A stretch of DNA of 64,000 nt, taken from assembly GCA_033439265.1 (NCBI GenBank), contig JAVTVX010000029.1, forward strand, positions 1,929,501 to 1,993,500. The letters run 5' to 3'. Positions 12,575 through 26,999 of this stretch are shown piece by piece; the first letter of the stretch is position 1, and every line of letters begins with the position of its first letter. A program made the position numbers and the translations under genes. The stretch is from Dillenia suffruticosa. Lineage: Eukaryota; Streptophyta; Magnoliopsida; Dilleniales; Dilleniaceae. The notes below the pieces were generated by a model. The model made no database searches and was not told the DNA's origin. It saw only the letters and a program-made list of their open reading frames with translations.

Positions 12575-15500
12575 TTTTCTCTTCAAGGAGCCTCTGCTTA
12601 TATATATTTGAAAGGTCCCCTTGTCTAGCTCTTCAAAATTTCAAATTATAAATTGCCAATCATGCCTGTTGATAGTTGACAGTAACTGCCAATAGATTTG
12701 AAACTTGCAATCCAAAACATTAAATAATTGTCTTCATTACTCTTCCAGATATTAACATGCTTGTTGATACTAGATAGGTCTATGGATCTTTGATTGTCAC
12801 TTTCTATTTGCAGGTACTTTAACTCGCTGCAGAGTGAATGCTATCCTGCATGTTTTCTCTCTGATATAAACATGGTCATATCAGCACCTACTGGAAGTGG
12901 TAAAACTGTACTCTTTGAGTTTTGCATCTTGCGGCTCCTATCAAGGTTTATTTCTGAGGGGAGATTCAACCATGCAAAGGGAACCTTAAAGACAGTATGT
13001 TTCGTACTCATGATGTAGAAAGTAAATCCCTGAAAATCAATACTCAATTTGACTGGATGTGGAAGAGTACTATTTGCTCTACCCAGTTAGACATTTTTTA
13101 TTGTGGTTTGCAAGTGCACTTTTTCATGGCAGATATTTGTCCTAATCTTTTATATTATTGCTCTTGATAGATTTCTTCGTAAGTGATATAGTAGTCTTCT
13201 AGTTGATATCTATATTTTAGGATACTCGAGTAACACAGTTTTACAGTGATTTAGGAATTGATACAACCTACAAGCAATTGCTTGCATTTGTTATTTTCAC
13301 CGCATGGCAATTAGTGACTTTGCATCCTTGTTTTGATTTTTGTTGTGCAGATCTATATTGCCCCATCTAAGGCTTTAGTTCAGGAAAAGCTCCGGGACTG
13401 GAATCAGAAGCTTGGATCATTGGGGGTTGGTTGCCTGGAACTGACAGGCGATAATGAATTTTACAACATTAAGAATATACAAGAAGCAGACATTATTCTA
13501 ACAACTCCTGAGGTTAGCAGGTCTTTATTCTTTTGCATGAATGGGCAGACGGTGCTGGAGTATGCCCAAGCCTCTGCATGTATCCTGTTAATCTGCTTCA
13601 TCCTTTTGGAGTTTGATCTATACATATTTTTTTTCTCTCCTCAATAGAAGTTTGATGCAGTAACTCGATATCGCATAAAAGATGGAGGGCTGAGCTTTTT
13701 CAGTGATGTATCACTTGTTCTAATCGATGAAGTTCACCTGTTGAATGAGCCACGTGGAGCTGCATTGGAGGCAATAGTTAGTAGAATTAAGACACTTGCT
13801 CGCAAATCTGAGATGAATTCAAATCCCATATCCAGTGTTCGATTTTTAGCTATCTCCGCCACTATCCCAAATATCGAGGATATTGGTAAGTGGATCTTTC
13901 GGTGGAATTTTGGTAATATGATTGTCATTTAGTCTCAAATATTTTATTATAAGATATTATTATTAATGCACCTGCATATCAAAATTATTGTAGCTGAGTG
14001 GCTCTGGGTGCCTGTCAAAGGAATTAAAAGGTTCTTTTCATTTTATCCAAATTATTGCTTTTGAGTAATTTTTATTCCTTTTTCCTGATAGCCTCTATTT
14101 TGACAATGTAGCTAAAGCTTTGATTCCTGTGCAGGTTTGGAGAAGAAATGAGACCTGTGAAGCTGACAACAAATGTTTTTGGTATGCAAAAAATTTGATT
14201 TTATCATTCTAAAAGTGGCTTCTAATTGTGTTTTTTACATGGTGGATCTACGTACTGTCCCCATTCAAAACTTACAATACTATGTTAAGTTGAGATTGCT
14301 CATGCATATTTGCTACTTAGAAGTTAAAATGGGAAGATTAGAATTCACCCTTATTTGATAGATCTCGGTCCTGCATCAAATAAATTTATATTTGGCCTTT
14401 TACTCCGGCTAGATGAAGGAGAGGGGCTAGGACTTAATCTTGGACCTTATAACACTTCAGGAGTTCAAAGATCTTTTGGTGATTGTTTAAGCCAAGGCTT
14501 GTGGTCAACTTGATATTACGCCTTTCTAAACTTGCTGTTTGTTCTAGCTTTGGGAAAATAATAAGAGAGCAATCAAGGAAGATCCTTGAAGTAGTCACTA
14601 ACAGCAGCATGATGATGAGCAGTGCATCTCTCACTTTATTTGTCTCTGTTCTTTTAACTCTTGTAATTACTATGTTTGCAGGCTACACCCCAGCAAAAAA
14701 TGACTTTCTATTTGAAAAGGTTAATACTTATGCTTGTAAATTGTTGTTTTATTTTTGCATCAATGGCATTCTCAGCCTTCCCTTGCAGAAGTTTTATCGG
14801 TTGACATATATACATTTTTTTGTCCATTATTTTTGAGATGCTGAATAACTTCTAATTTTGCTGAATATTTTCTTGTTTGTTTTTTCCTCCAGCGGCTTCA
14901 AAACTATATATTTGGTAAGTATGATGGTTTATTTTTGGAATGGCTATCTCCTTTCATTTTTCAATGTCCCTGCATTTTCTAATATCATTGCATAGTGTCA
15001 AAAAAGTCCTCTTCCATTGCAAAGTTTCAAAGAGGGTCTAATTTTCTAAGGTTGATTTCCAGATATTCTTATGCAATATTCCAGAGGAAAATCTGCCCTT
15101 GTGTTCTGTTCAACAAGAAAAGGGGCACAAGAAGCAGCTCAAAAACTTTCTCAGACGGTGATGACCTTTGGTTACTCAAATCCATTTATCAAAGATAAAG
15201 ACCAACAAGAAAGGTTAAGGGAAGCTTCACTTTCATGCGGTGATAAACAGATGCAATCATACATACTTTATGGTGGTATATTACGAATTTATGCATCTCT
15301 GCAATATCCTTTGATGTCAAGTTCTTTCCTTTCCAAATGTCTAAGTAGATTCAAACATCAATCTAGATGATTCTTTAGCTGTTCTATAACTCATCAAAAA
15401 CATCTTTCCAGTTGGTTATCACAATGGTGGGCTTTCCCCGAGGGATCGGAACCTTATTGAAGGTCTTTTCCTCAAGGGTGATATCCAAGTGCTGTGCACA

Positions 15501-18500
15501 ACAAACACCCTTGCCCATGGAATTAATCTACCAGCTCATACAGTGATCATCAAATCAACTCAGTACTTGTAGGTTGAAACATGGTTATGATATTAACTTT
15601 CGTTGACATCTACAATTTTCAGCATTCAGATTATTCACATTTGTATTTGGCCAGCAACAAGGAAAAAGGCCTCTATATGGAATATGACAGATCCATGATA
15701 TTACAGGTTTGTTTGTGTAATAGTAATTCTGAGTATCATATTGTGATTTGCAATAAAAGATGGAGCTGAAAATTTTCCAAGATGATTTTTACATTGCCAG
15801 AGCTGAAAAGCATACATTTTAACCTTCTTTTACTTTCCTCACTTTTGTGTGATTGATATTTTTTACCTTCGTCCATGCAGTGTAATCTCTGAAATTCACA
15901 TATTAGTCCAGGATGGTCCTGAAAACTAAAAATCTGGTGCAATATATGCTATAGTTGGAGACCGGCAACTGTGTAATTTCATTGGATTAATTTTAATTTT
16001 AATTTTAATGTTTATTTTTATTTTTTTAACAACTAAGCACCTGGGAAGAGGGGTGGTCTTTCCAAAATTACTGCCTATGCACTTGCTTCTAATTTTGCCA
16101 TATTGATCTCATGCAAACTTTTCATCTTGCTACTCTTTCAAGTGATTTACCTTAGTTTCTCTATGCAGATGTGTGGCAGAGCTGGCCGTCCTCCATTTGA
16201 TGATACTGGAATAGTTATAATCATGACAAGAAGAGAAACTGTATCTCTTTCTCTCACCCACCCACCCCTCCTTCCATTGGCTCAAATGTGAAGATTTATA
16301 GTTTTTCATCTATTCAATCATTGTAATGTTCTTTTGTTTGTAATATAGGTCCATCTGTATGAGAATCTCTTAAATGGCTGTGAGATGGTGGAATCACAGT
16401 ATGTCTAGCCTGAAATTCCTTACTGCATTCCTTGCTCAGGGTAGTGGTGAATTATGATGTATATTTTTATTCAGATTCTTTAACTAGCCGTTGATTTTCT
16501 TTTTGAGGTTGCTATCTTGCATGACGGAGCATCTAACTGCTGAGATAGTTCAACTTACGGTCTCCGATATTACACGAGCAATTGAGTGGATGAAGTGCTC
16601 ATACTTGTATGTGAGAATGAAAAAGGTATTTTGCCCAAAGAACATAATTTAGATATCCTTTTCCTGTAGATCCACTGATATTTTCTTGCCTATCAGAATC
16701 CTGAGCACTATGCAGTTAAGAGAGGGATTCCTCGTGATCATTTAGAAAAGCATATGCAAGGTTCTATTAAAGACCCCCAATCTAACTTGTTGGGATCACT
16801 GTTCACTTCTCTTCCAAATCACTATTTAGTGTCATTCCAGAGCTCTGTCTTCAGAAAGTGAACGAGTTATCAAGATATCAAATGATCTGGACAGACGAAT
16901 ATGGCTTTCTTTTGAAGCCGCTTGGTAGGAGCTTTAAATCAGATTTTTGCTATTTTCTTGCTAGGAAATAAAAATAGCTCAGGACTTAAATTTATGGTTT
17001 TTTTCTTGTCTACAGAGCCCGGAAGGCTTATGACAAAGTATTATCTGAAATTCAACACAATGAAGCACATTATTCAGTCCCCTGAAAACTGCAGTATCGA
17101 AGATGTGATCCACATTATTTCCCATGCTGATGAAATTTCCTGTAAGTATATACACACATGCCAGTAAGAATTACCACTGATTCTGTATATAAAACAGTGG
17201 TGGAATGATGAATGATGCATTTATGTGGGAACTAAAGGGATACAACTCAGGCGAAATGAGAAAAAGCTTTTAAGTGACATAAACACCGACAAAGATGGAC
17301 GACTTCGGTTTCATGTCCTTGCTGATAAAGGAAAGAAGAAAAAGCGTATTCAAACAAGAGAAGAAAAAATATTTGTTTTGACAAATGACTGCTTGACTGG
17401 TGATCCTGCAGTTCGTGAACTATCACTGAATCAGGTCTTTTCGCCTCAATTCTCATAATTTTTTACAGTTCATGGCATCAGTATGTCAGTCCTATATCTA
17501 GTTATTTGCTTCAGAAACTCTTGAGGTTGAATTTGGAAAGCTAGAAGTGGAATGCATGCATAAATCTTTCTTATGGTTGAGGTTAACTTCCTGTATTATG
17601 TGTTGTGCACGTGGCAGGATATGAATGCAATATGCTCAAATGGATGTAGAATTTCCAAGTGCATGAAAGAGTACTTCATTTACAGAAAGAACTACAAAGG
17701 AGCTTTGAATACAAGCCTGTTAGCCAAATCTTTGCAGCAAAAGCTTTGGGATGACAGTCCCTATCTGCTGAAACAGTTACCTGGCATCGGAATGGTGACT
17801 GCAAAGGTTTTCCATTTTTCCTTTTTATTTATTTATTTATTTTTTGAGACAGAGATGGGAGATTCATGATTCTTAATACTTGACATTTTAAGTCTGTTTT
17901 CCTCCAATTATCTTCATTTTATCAATATGTTAGGCACTACATTCAATGGGAGTAAGCTCCTTTGATGCTCTGGCTGATGCTGATCCAAGGAGAATAGAGA
18001 TAGTTACTGGGAGAAAATATCCATTTGGGAATCATGTTAAGGAATCTCTACGTTCACTTCCTCCAAAAGTTGAGATGAAGGTTGAAGAAGTTGAATGCCA
18101 AAGGCAAGGAAAATCCAAGATCTTATTAACATTGACAAGGTTGTCACAGCCAATCCAATCTACAAGACGACATTATGCTGATATGGTAGGGATATGAATC
18201 AGGACACCTTATTTTTGTTGGCCTTTGCTTATTCTGTTTAGCTGCAACTGAGAATCCTCTCTTACAGATTGTTGGTTCAGAGGAGGATAACCTTATCCAC
18301 TATCATGAGAAAATAAGGTGATGTTGATTTCGTGTAGATGTCATTCATTATTCAGCAGTTCGTTTTGCATAACTTGCTGGCTAATTCTTCATCAATTTTT
18401 TCTTTTTTCATAGCAGGCTGGAAGAGTTTTCAAGGTATGTGAACTTTGGTCTTTGTAAATCATTGTTGTGTTTGCATCAGAAGCATTCTTCAAAATTCGT

Positions 18501-20369
18501 CCAAAATGGAAGAAGTCATGAACTCATGATTTATGCCCCCCCTTTCTGAACCTCAGACATGATCTTTGTTGCTCAACATGAGATCAGCTCCATGCACTTT
18601 TCACACCTCGTATTCATTCATCCATTGCCAATCTTGCAGCATATTTGTTGACCATGACATTTTGTAACCTTACACGCAGCACTATTCATAAAATTAGGAA
18701 TGATACTCTTGATGGTAAATGGTAAGACTAGCTTGTGTTGGCATAGTGATAGCAAAGTGTTCTCATGAAAAAAAAAAAAAAATTGTGCTCCTTGTGCTGT
18801 TCTTTAGCATTATTTACATTTCTGTATGTTATTCATCCAGAACTTTTTGCAGAGGCAAAAAATTTGACACTTTTGTACTCTATTTTATGGCGGTAATATT
18901 TGGTTTTTTGCTGCTCAGTCCTTATAGTACAACATTTCTGTTTTCAAGACCTCGACAAGGAAAGCTTACTGTTAGGGTTGATCTGATTTTTGAAGAATAC
19001 AGTAAGCCAAAATTATCGCCTAATATTTTGCCGTTTCATATTTTCCGGCATGAATTTCCTACTTAGCTTCATTTATTTTATGGATGGAATTGTACAGTTG
19101 GTATTGATATTTGCCAGAAGATTTTCATCAAAACTGAGGACGAGAATGGAAAGAGGAAAGCTTCAAGTTTCCAGCCCAAGGACTTCGGTGTCGCTGAAGA
19201 TGATAATGATCGAATTTGTCAACCTCCAACAGAGGAAAAGGAACAGAAAGACAGAGATTGCATGTGAGCACTCGGGTCTTTATATCACATTGTTGCTTAT
19301 GTTTTCCTTTAGTCCACTCTCACTTGACCCCTATACAGTCCCAGTTTTAACCTCCTAGAAGTAGAGTTGGGAGAAGGCATAAGCAATGAGATAGTTAGTC
19401 ATGTTACTGAGGATGTGCTTCCTCTAGTTACTGAAGTTCCGCAAGCTGTTGAAACGGATGAAGACGATTGCAAAATCATAACTGAAAAAACAGTATTTGA
19501 CCACATTCGTAAAAAGGCCCAGAACTTTCCTGTCTTGGCCTCATTGGATATTCCTGCTTCACCATCATCACAGGCTATGATTCTCACAAGAAAGCGGACT
19601 CGTGAGAAGCTGCTTGAGAGCCACAATTCAACCAAAATTCTGGAAGAAACCGAGAAACATAGGGAATCACCTGGCAAGGTGGTGGCTCCAATGTTAGACC
19701 TGGGAATGATAGAAATAGAACAGAGTTTCAACAACCGAGGTTTGTTCACAAAGCTACATTTTCTCTTTTTCCATGGAGTGATGTTTTAACTTACTAACCT
19801 TCCATCTATTTCTAGGCACACTAACTGATGAACCCAAAGAAAGCATTTCCAAATCCTTGACAGAAGCAGGAATATTTGATCACATTCGCAAGAAGGCAAA
19901 TAACTACCCTGTGTTGAACAAAACAAAGACAATGGACTCGGAGTGCTCTGTCCTGACTGAAGAACAGTTTTATGGGAATGTAATGGATGACTTCTCCAGT
20001 GCTGATTTTGACATATTGAACGAGGCAAGTTCAAGTAAGATGCCGAGGAATACATCCATGTCAAACTTAGAAGCCAAAGAATCAGAACATGTTGCATTTA
20101 TAGCCAAAAAAGAGCCCAAGACACAACGTCTGGCAAACTCAATCAATGATCCTAATGTGACTTCGTTTGAAGTTCCATGTTTGGCTAACTTCTTGGCAAG
20201 GAAGGAAGCCAGATTGTTTGACTCAGGAAGCTCTAAGGAAGGCAGCAAGAAGCAGCAGGGATATTCCAGCGGATCAAACGTGCAGTGTGGCTCACCTGCA
20301 GTGGCGACTGCTGAAATCAGGAAAGTAGATCCTTTTCTTGGATACAAGAGTATCTTTTCATTCCTCTGA
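11373..20369 (+). CDS. MER3: Meiotic DNA helicase MER3/HFM1 (ROCK-N-ROLLERS)
   Basis: Ski2-like superfamily 2 helicase that stabilises recombination intermediates for class I (interfering) crossovers in meiosis. Exons: 11373-11443, 12814-12994, 13351-13512, 13648-13885, 13994-14030, 14135-14181, 14682-14719, 14893-14914, 15063-15275, 15412-15568, 15655-15706, 16169-16240, 16349-16398, 16508-16625, 16697-16760, 16841-16924, 17016-17141, 17238-17434, 17618-17806, 17934-18185, 18268-18317, 18417-18434, 18919-19001, 19098-19263, 19339-19739, 19816-20369; all in phase, 1213 aa. Visible motifs: APTGSGKT (Walker A, residues 48-55), DEVH (165-168), SATIPN, a winged-helix and ratchet region, [11 protein letters not shown] (helix-hairpin-helix in the Sec63-like part), and the conserved C-terminus [11 protein letters not shown]. 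Two ATGs in tandem (11373 and 11376) are both in frame. Two copies of an FDHIRKKA motif lie in the tail. No lesions seen. Confidence 0.95.
11658..12075 (-). mobile_element. Putative solo LTR in MER3 intron 1
   Basis: On the minus strand this block begins TGTTGAAATAG and ends GGTATAACA, the TG...CA pattern of an LTR. It carries a good TATA box (CTATAAATAGG, around 11911-11921) followed by a CT/GA-rich transcribed-like section. It lies wholly in intron 1, antisense to the helicase gene. I did not find a matching 5-bp target duplication, and no internal retrotransposon sequence is present. Confidence 0.45.
12548..12573 (+). repeat. (ATT)n microsatellite in MER3 intron 1
   Basis: Uninterrupted ATT trinucleotide run of about eight to nine units, shortly before exon 2. 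It is likely length-polymorphic. Confidence 0.9.
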
Positions 20370-20744
20370 TACCCCATTATTTTTCTGCCCATGCTGGTGA
20401 CAAAAAAAAAAAGAGAGAGAAGAAAAAAACCTCCTGAAAACTGTACAGTTTGTTCATCTGAAAAAAGGTGACATGCCTTTGTTTTCCTGCCTACACAGAT
20501 GGTTTTTGCTCGGAAAAAGGTCTGGAAGTAAAAGCTGCAAGTTCATGATTAAGATCATTATTTTTACTGGAGATCAGAATCTTGAATGGAAGTAAAAGCT
20601 ACCAAAACCTAACCAAGACCTTCCATTCAGGCAGTCAGTTATCGGATGGATTGTTCTGCGTGTTTAAAAATGTGTCCGTTCTTCGTTGCCTTTTTCTTAG
20701 GATTGGAAGCCTTGCAGAAAGAAGTTATCTGAGTCGAGTTTTAG

Positions 20745-21452
20745 TAGGGATGGGCATGGGGCGAGTACCCGTTGAGGAAAATTCCCAGGGTTTGTTTATA
20801 AACAGGTTTTCCCAATACCCATCATGGATAATGGGGCGGGATAGGGTACAGAGATGCCCGTTACCCGTTATCGATCCAGTTAACCCACCAAATTAAAATT
20901 AAAATTGATAAAATATTCTTCCAAAAGAAATTTTTAGTTAAAATAAATATACACCCTTAGATTTAATATGTGATAAATATGAGTCATTAGATTTTTATTA
21001 ACATCATCACCCTAAGAAAAACAAATTAAAACTCTAGTCTCTATGAGACAATTGCTTTTGGTTTTGGCGAGATGGAATTAAGGTTGGGGTTTTCGACTAA
21101 TTTTTCTTTCGAGTGTTGGGGTTTGGAGAGTCCGCCGTCCCTATATGAGATGAGACAATGGCTGCATAATTAAGAACTTTGTGATTCAAGTTTTATTTTA
21201 TTTTATTTTATTGAACTTTTTTTTTTTGTTTTTGGTATGATAAATGTTACCAAATGGATTTGAACAGGGAAATGAAGGATAGGGGTGAAAAAAACTTTAT
21301 CGCTTGAGCTGTCTCTGGATAGTCATTGGGAAAATCTTCTTCCTGTAATGAGTAATGGGACAGGAAAGGTTGCGGTTTCTTTCACGGGGCGGGGGCGGGG
21401 GCGGGGGCGGGGAATATGATCTCCGTCCGTCGCCGACCCATGGCCATCCCTT
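20745..21452. mobile_element. Non-autonomous hAT-like element
   Basis: The ends form imperfect terminal inverted repeats: TAGGGATGGGCATGGGGCG on the left and, as reverse complement of the right end, AAGGGATGGCCATGGGTCG. The interior is rich in GGGTACCCGTT-type motifs and a GGGGGC run (21386-21412) that could form a G-quadruplex. No transposase frame is present. Flanking 8-bp duplications do not match, so the precise ends are uncertain. Confidence 0.5.
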
Positions 21453-21566
21453 GGTCATGTTATGGCTTGAAAAATCTATATGACCCGATAAGTGTTTGGG
21501 TTAATTTAGATTGTTCTTAAATAGGCCCATGGGAACCTGTTTAAAATTTCGAAGCCCAGAGCTCCA

Positions 21567-21568
<2 letters not shown>

Positions 21569-21602
<34 letters not shown>
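21569..21602 (+). repeat. (CT)n microsatellite
   Basis: Pure CT dinucleotide run of about 16 units in intergenic sequence between MER3 and COX5C. Confidence 0.9.
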
Positions 21603-21606
<4 letters not shown>

Positions 21607-21697
21607 ATCTAACGGTATTAGGGTTTGAGTGTTATAGAGCTCATTGAGGGTTTGATTTTTTCAAATTCTTTTTCTCTATTTTTAGAAATCAAATTCG

Positions 21698-21782
21698 GTT
21701 CTAAGCGAACAGCCTAATGGTACAAACCCTCATTATTTAACATACTGATCTAAAATTCAAATTCTTGTATAATAAAAAAAAA
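21698..21782 (+). mobile_element. Short tRNA-derived SINE, family B, copy 1
   Basis: About 85 bp comprising a box-A-like AGCCTAATGGTACAAA, a box-B-like AATTCAAATTCTTG, the tail TTGTATAAT and a poly(A) run. It is bracketed by a 14-bp target duplication with one mismatch: AGAAATCAAATTCG at 21684 and AGAAATCTAATTCG at 21783. Three further copies occur in this window. Confidence 0.7.
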
Positions 21783-21855
21783 AGAAATCTAATTCGAGAT
21801 TTTTGATCAAGAGATAAAGTGTCCGATCGTTAAACCCAAACAATTTTGGTTAGAG

Positions 21856-21857
<2 letters not shown>

Positions 21858-21920
<63 letters not shown>
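21858..21920 (+). repeat. (CT)31 microsatellite
   Basis: About 63 bp of pure CT repeat, the longest dinucleotide tract in the window, in intergenic DNA. The following 21921-22620 is AT-rich and holds no gene I can support. Confidence 0.95.
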
Positions 21921-21924
<4 letters not shown>

Positions 21925-22694
21925 ATGCTCTCCCATATTTAGGAGCACTCTCGAGACCACCAAGGGAGGGACATGGAGAATAATTTCTACACCTTTAACG
22001 TAGAGGAATCTAATTTTTGAGGCATTTTACTTTTCATAGCTATTTGACGTTGATATTTATTATTTAGTTTTTTTTTTTTAATAAAAGATAGTCTTTATTT
22101 GAGTCAATTAGGATATAATAATAATTTGTATAAGAAAACATATAATAATAGTTGTATACTTGATAATTTATTTTAATAAAATTAGATTAAATTTTAATAA
22201 TAATTTTAATTTATTTAATATATTATGAGAGAAAACAATTCTTATTATATAAATTTTAACTCACAATTTTTTGATAAATAAATAAATAAATGAAAAAAGA
22301 GAGAGAAGCAATATATTCAACGATGCATGTTTTACGGAAACATACAAAAGTAGTGGACGTGGCGCACACAAAAACAATCCTTGGCCTGGCCGACCGAGGC
22401 TTTAACCACGAGGAGCCTTTTGCCTCCTCCAAAATGACTGGCATGCACCGTACTATACATTTCCCTGCTCTGTTTCCACAAAAAATCAGGACCATCAATC
22501 ATATCATGTGACAATAACCAACGGTATTGATCTATCCGATTCCATTTATTAGCTTAACAAATGATTTTTTAGAGTTCTACCATCTTCCATTACATTAAAG
22601 AAAGCTCCGGTTCCTTCTTTGCACCCCTTGCACTCTGAAAACTCTCTCTCTCTCTCTCGTTTTTATTAGATTGTGGAGTTTGCGGGAATCTCAA

Positions 22695-22892
22695 ATGGGT
22701 GGTCCACAGAGGATTGGGCATGCAGTTTACAGAGGTCCCAGCATTTTGAAGGAGATCATGTGTGGGCTGGCTCTAGGTCTAGCTGCTGGAGGTCTTTGGA
22801 AGATGCACCACTGGAACAACCAGAAGAGAACCAGAGAATTTTATGAGTTGCTTGATAACGGTGATATCTCTGTGGTTGTGGAAGATGAGTAG
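22695..22892 (+). CDS. COX5C: Cytochrome c oxidase subunit 5C
   Basis: A 65-aa plant-specific small subunit of mitochondrial complex IV, encoded by a single coding exon. Family hallmarks are visible in order: HAVYRGPSILKEI, a hydrophobic membrane segment (GLALGLAAGGLWKMHHWN) and the acidic end FYELLDNGDISVVVEDE. The ATG at 22695 was chosen because it begins the conserved MxG...HA region at the normal family length; the upstream in-frame segment is not conserved. A (CT)n tract and TTATTAG lie just upstream, consistent with a leader intron, which COX5C genes commonly have. Confidence 0.93.
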   Translation: MGGPQRIGHAVYRGPSILKEIMCGLALGLAAGGLWKMHHWNNQKRTREFYELLDNGDISVVVEDE

Positions 22893-24519
22893 TATGTATG
22901 TGTAACTTTTGTCTTGTGTGTTTCAAAGACCATGTACTCGACGAAAGACATGGGCTAGGTTCATATGTTATGTCACAAGGTTGTCTTTTTTACTCTCTTC
23001 TCACTTAAAAAGAGGCCCTTTTCCCTTTAAACCGATGTTCTTCACAGCTGTGTGTTATTTATTTCTCAATGAGGCTGTGGAGTGGAGTGGAGTGGAGTGG
23101 ACTATGGTGAAGAGTGAGAAAGAACCGATCCTCTGCCTTGGGGTGGGGACAAGGGACGGCTTTCTTGTCCTGCAATTGAAGGACGAGTGGAGACAGTCCT
23201 GAGAGCTAAGAGGGATAGCATGGCTATTCCAAGCGAAAGGGTCATAACACAACCATTCCATTAATTAAATTAGCAAAACGGTTCTGATCAGCTAATTATG
23301 GTGACATCAAATTCGAATTGATGTGGCACTTAAAAGTATTCGCTGTACCTCCTGGAGTCGGTCGATGGAGAGTGACCAATGCAACTGTTTTAGAATGTCA
23401 TAGGACATGCAGAAGGGTAGATATTAATGGCTTTCCTCAGTCCCTTATAGATTTTCCTTTTCGCTGTCACTTTTTCCAAATAGATTTGCCTTCACAATTT
23501 TATGCCACAAATGCATTCCAATGGTCCCAACAAGTATCACCCATAAAGAAACAATGTCGGCCAGGCAATAACTCTTAGCTGCTTGTTCAGCACCAGCCTC
23601 TCCCCCTCGTGTCAGTATTGTTGACCAAACAACATTTAATAATAAAACTGAGCAGGAACAAATACATTCGCAGGACATAAGAGGAAGCACCGTCCAAGCC
23701 AGGGCAAGGGGCAACTATTCTCTTTAGTGGCATAAGTGTCGCTGGGTGATAAATTTTTTAATCAAGTTTTGAATTTGAAACTTGAAAATGAAAGAGACTA
23801 CGTTGGGAGAGGTTATCTCTAAATTGGATTTGACAATATTCGAAATTGATTAGTCGAAAAATGTCTCAAGACATCGGTTGATTTAACACTAAAATAATAA
23901 TAATAATAGATATCGCTTAAGGTTCTAAAATACCCCCAGAATCCTTTACAACATTGTTAGTTCCCTAAAAATCATACTTTACCCGTGCGCCATAAATGTT
24001 TTATTTCTTCCCCCCCAAAATATAAACTTTTGATTTCCGCCCCCTCCCCCCGGGAGGAAGTATGATTCAATAGTTATACCTAGAGATTGATAGTTGTGAA
24101 GCCATGTGGTTGAATTCCTACAACATGCTCAGAATGGAATATAGTATGAAATGAACAAATGATATGAATAACCTTTAAAATTTATGGAAGTTTATAAGGG
24201 CGACGAGTAACATTCTCAATGGCTGCCTATAGCATTAAAATATGGAGACAAAATGGAGGAAGAACAGAGCAACAAAGCAAGAGCTTACCTTTCTGCTGGG
24301 GAAAAAAAGAACTTAGAAAAACCGCATCAGCTTAGTCTAGTAATATTTGTCGCTTCAATTTCAAACTCCAAGTTCTAGGGCCAAACCATAAGGTGGAGCT
24401 CCAAAAAACTTTCCGTTGCTTGAACTTTTTTGGAATACTTATTGCTGCAACAGTATGCACCTTGCTCACCAAATTCAAAAACTGAAAATCGTGAATCTGC
24501 AGACACTGCATATGCCTAA
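22893..24519. other. Intergenic region between COX5C and a receptor kinase
   Basis: It holds the COX5C 3' region, a short GTGGA pentamer run (about 23080-23100), poly-pyrimidine patches near 24010-24050 and a relic of SINE family A at 23750-23890. I see no gene here. Confidence 0.5.
23750..23890 (+). repeat. Relic of SINE family A
   Basis: It shares the order of blocks seen in the better copies: GACTACGTTGGGAGA, then ATTGATTAGTCG, then a CATCGGTTGAT end followed by an A/T-rich tail. The tRNA-like head is eroded. Assignment rests on the 3' half only. Confidence 0.4.
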
Positions 24520-26992
<2,473 letters not shown>

Positions 26993-26999
26993 TTTGGTT

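Noticed and set aside
19264..19367. Suspected frameshift at the end of the MER3 gene
   Set aside because: The upstream acceptor at 19338 restores the frame and gives family-like sequence, so no lesion is needed.
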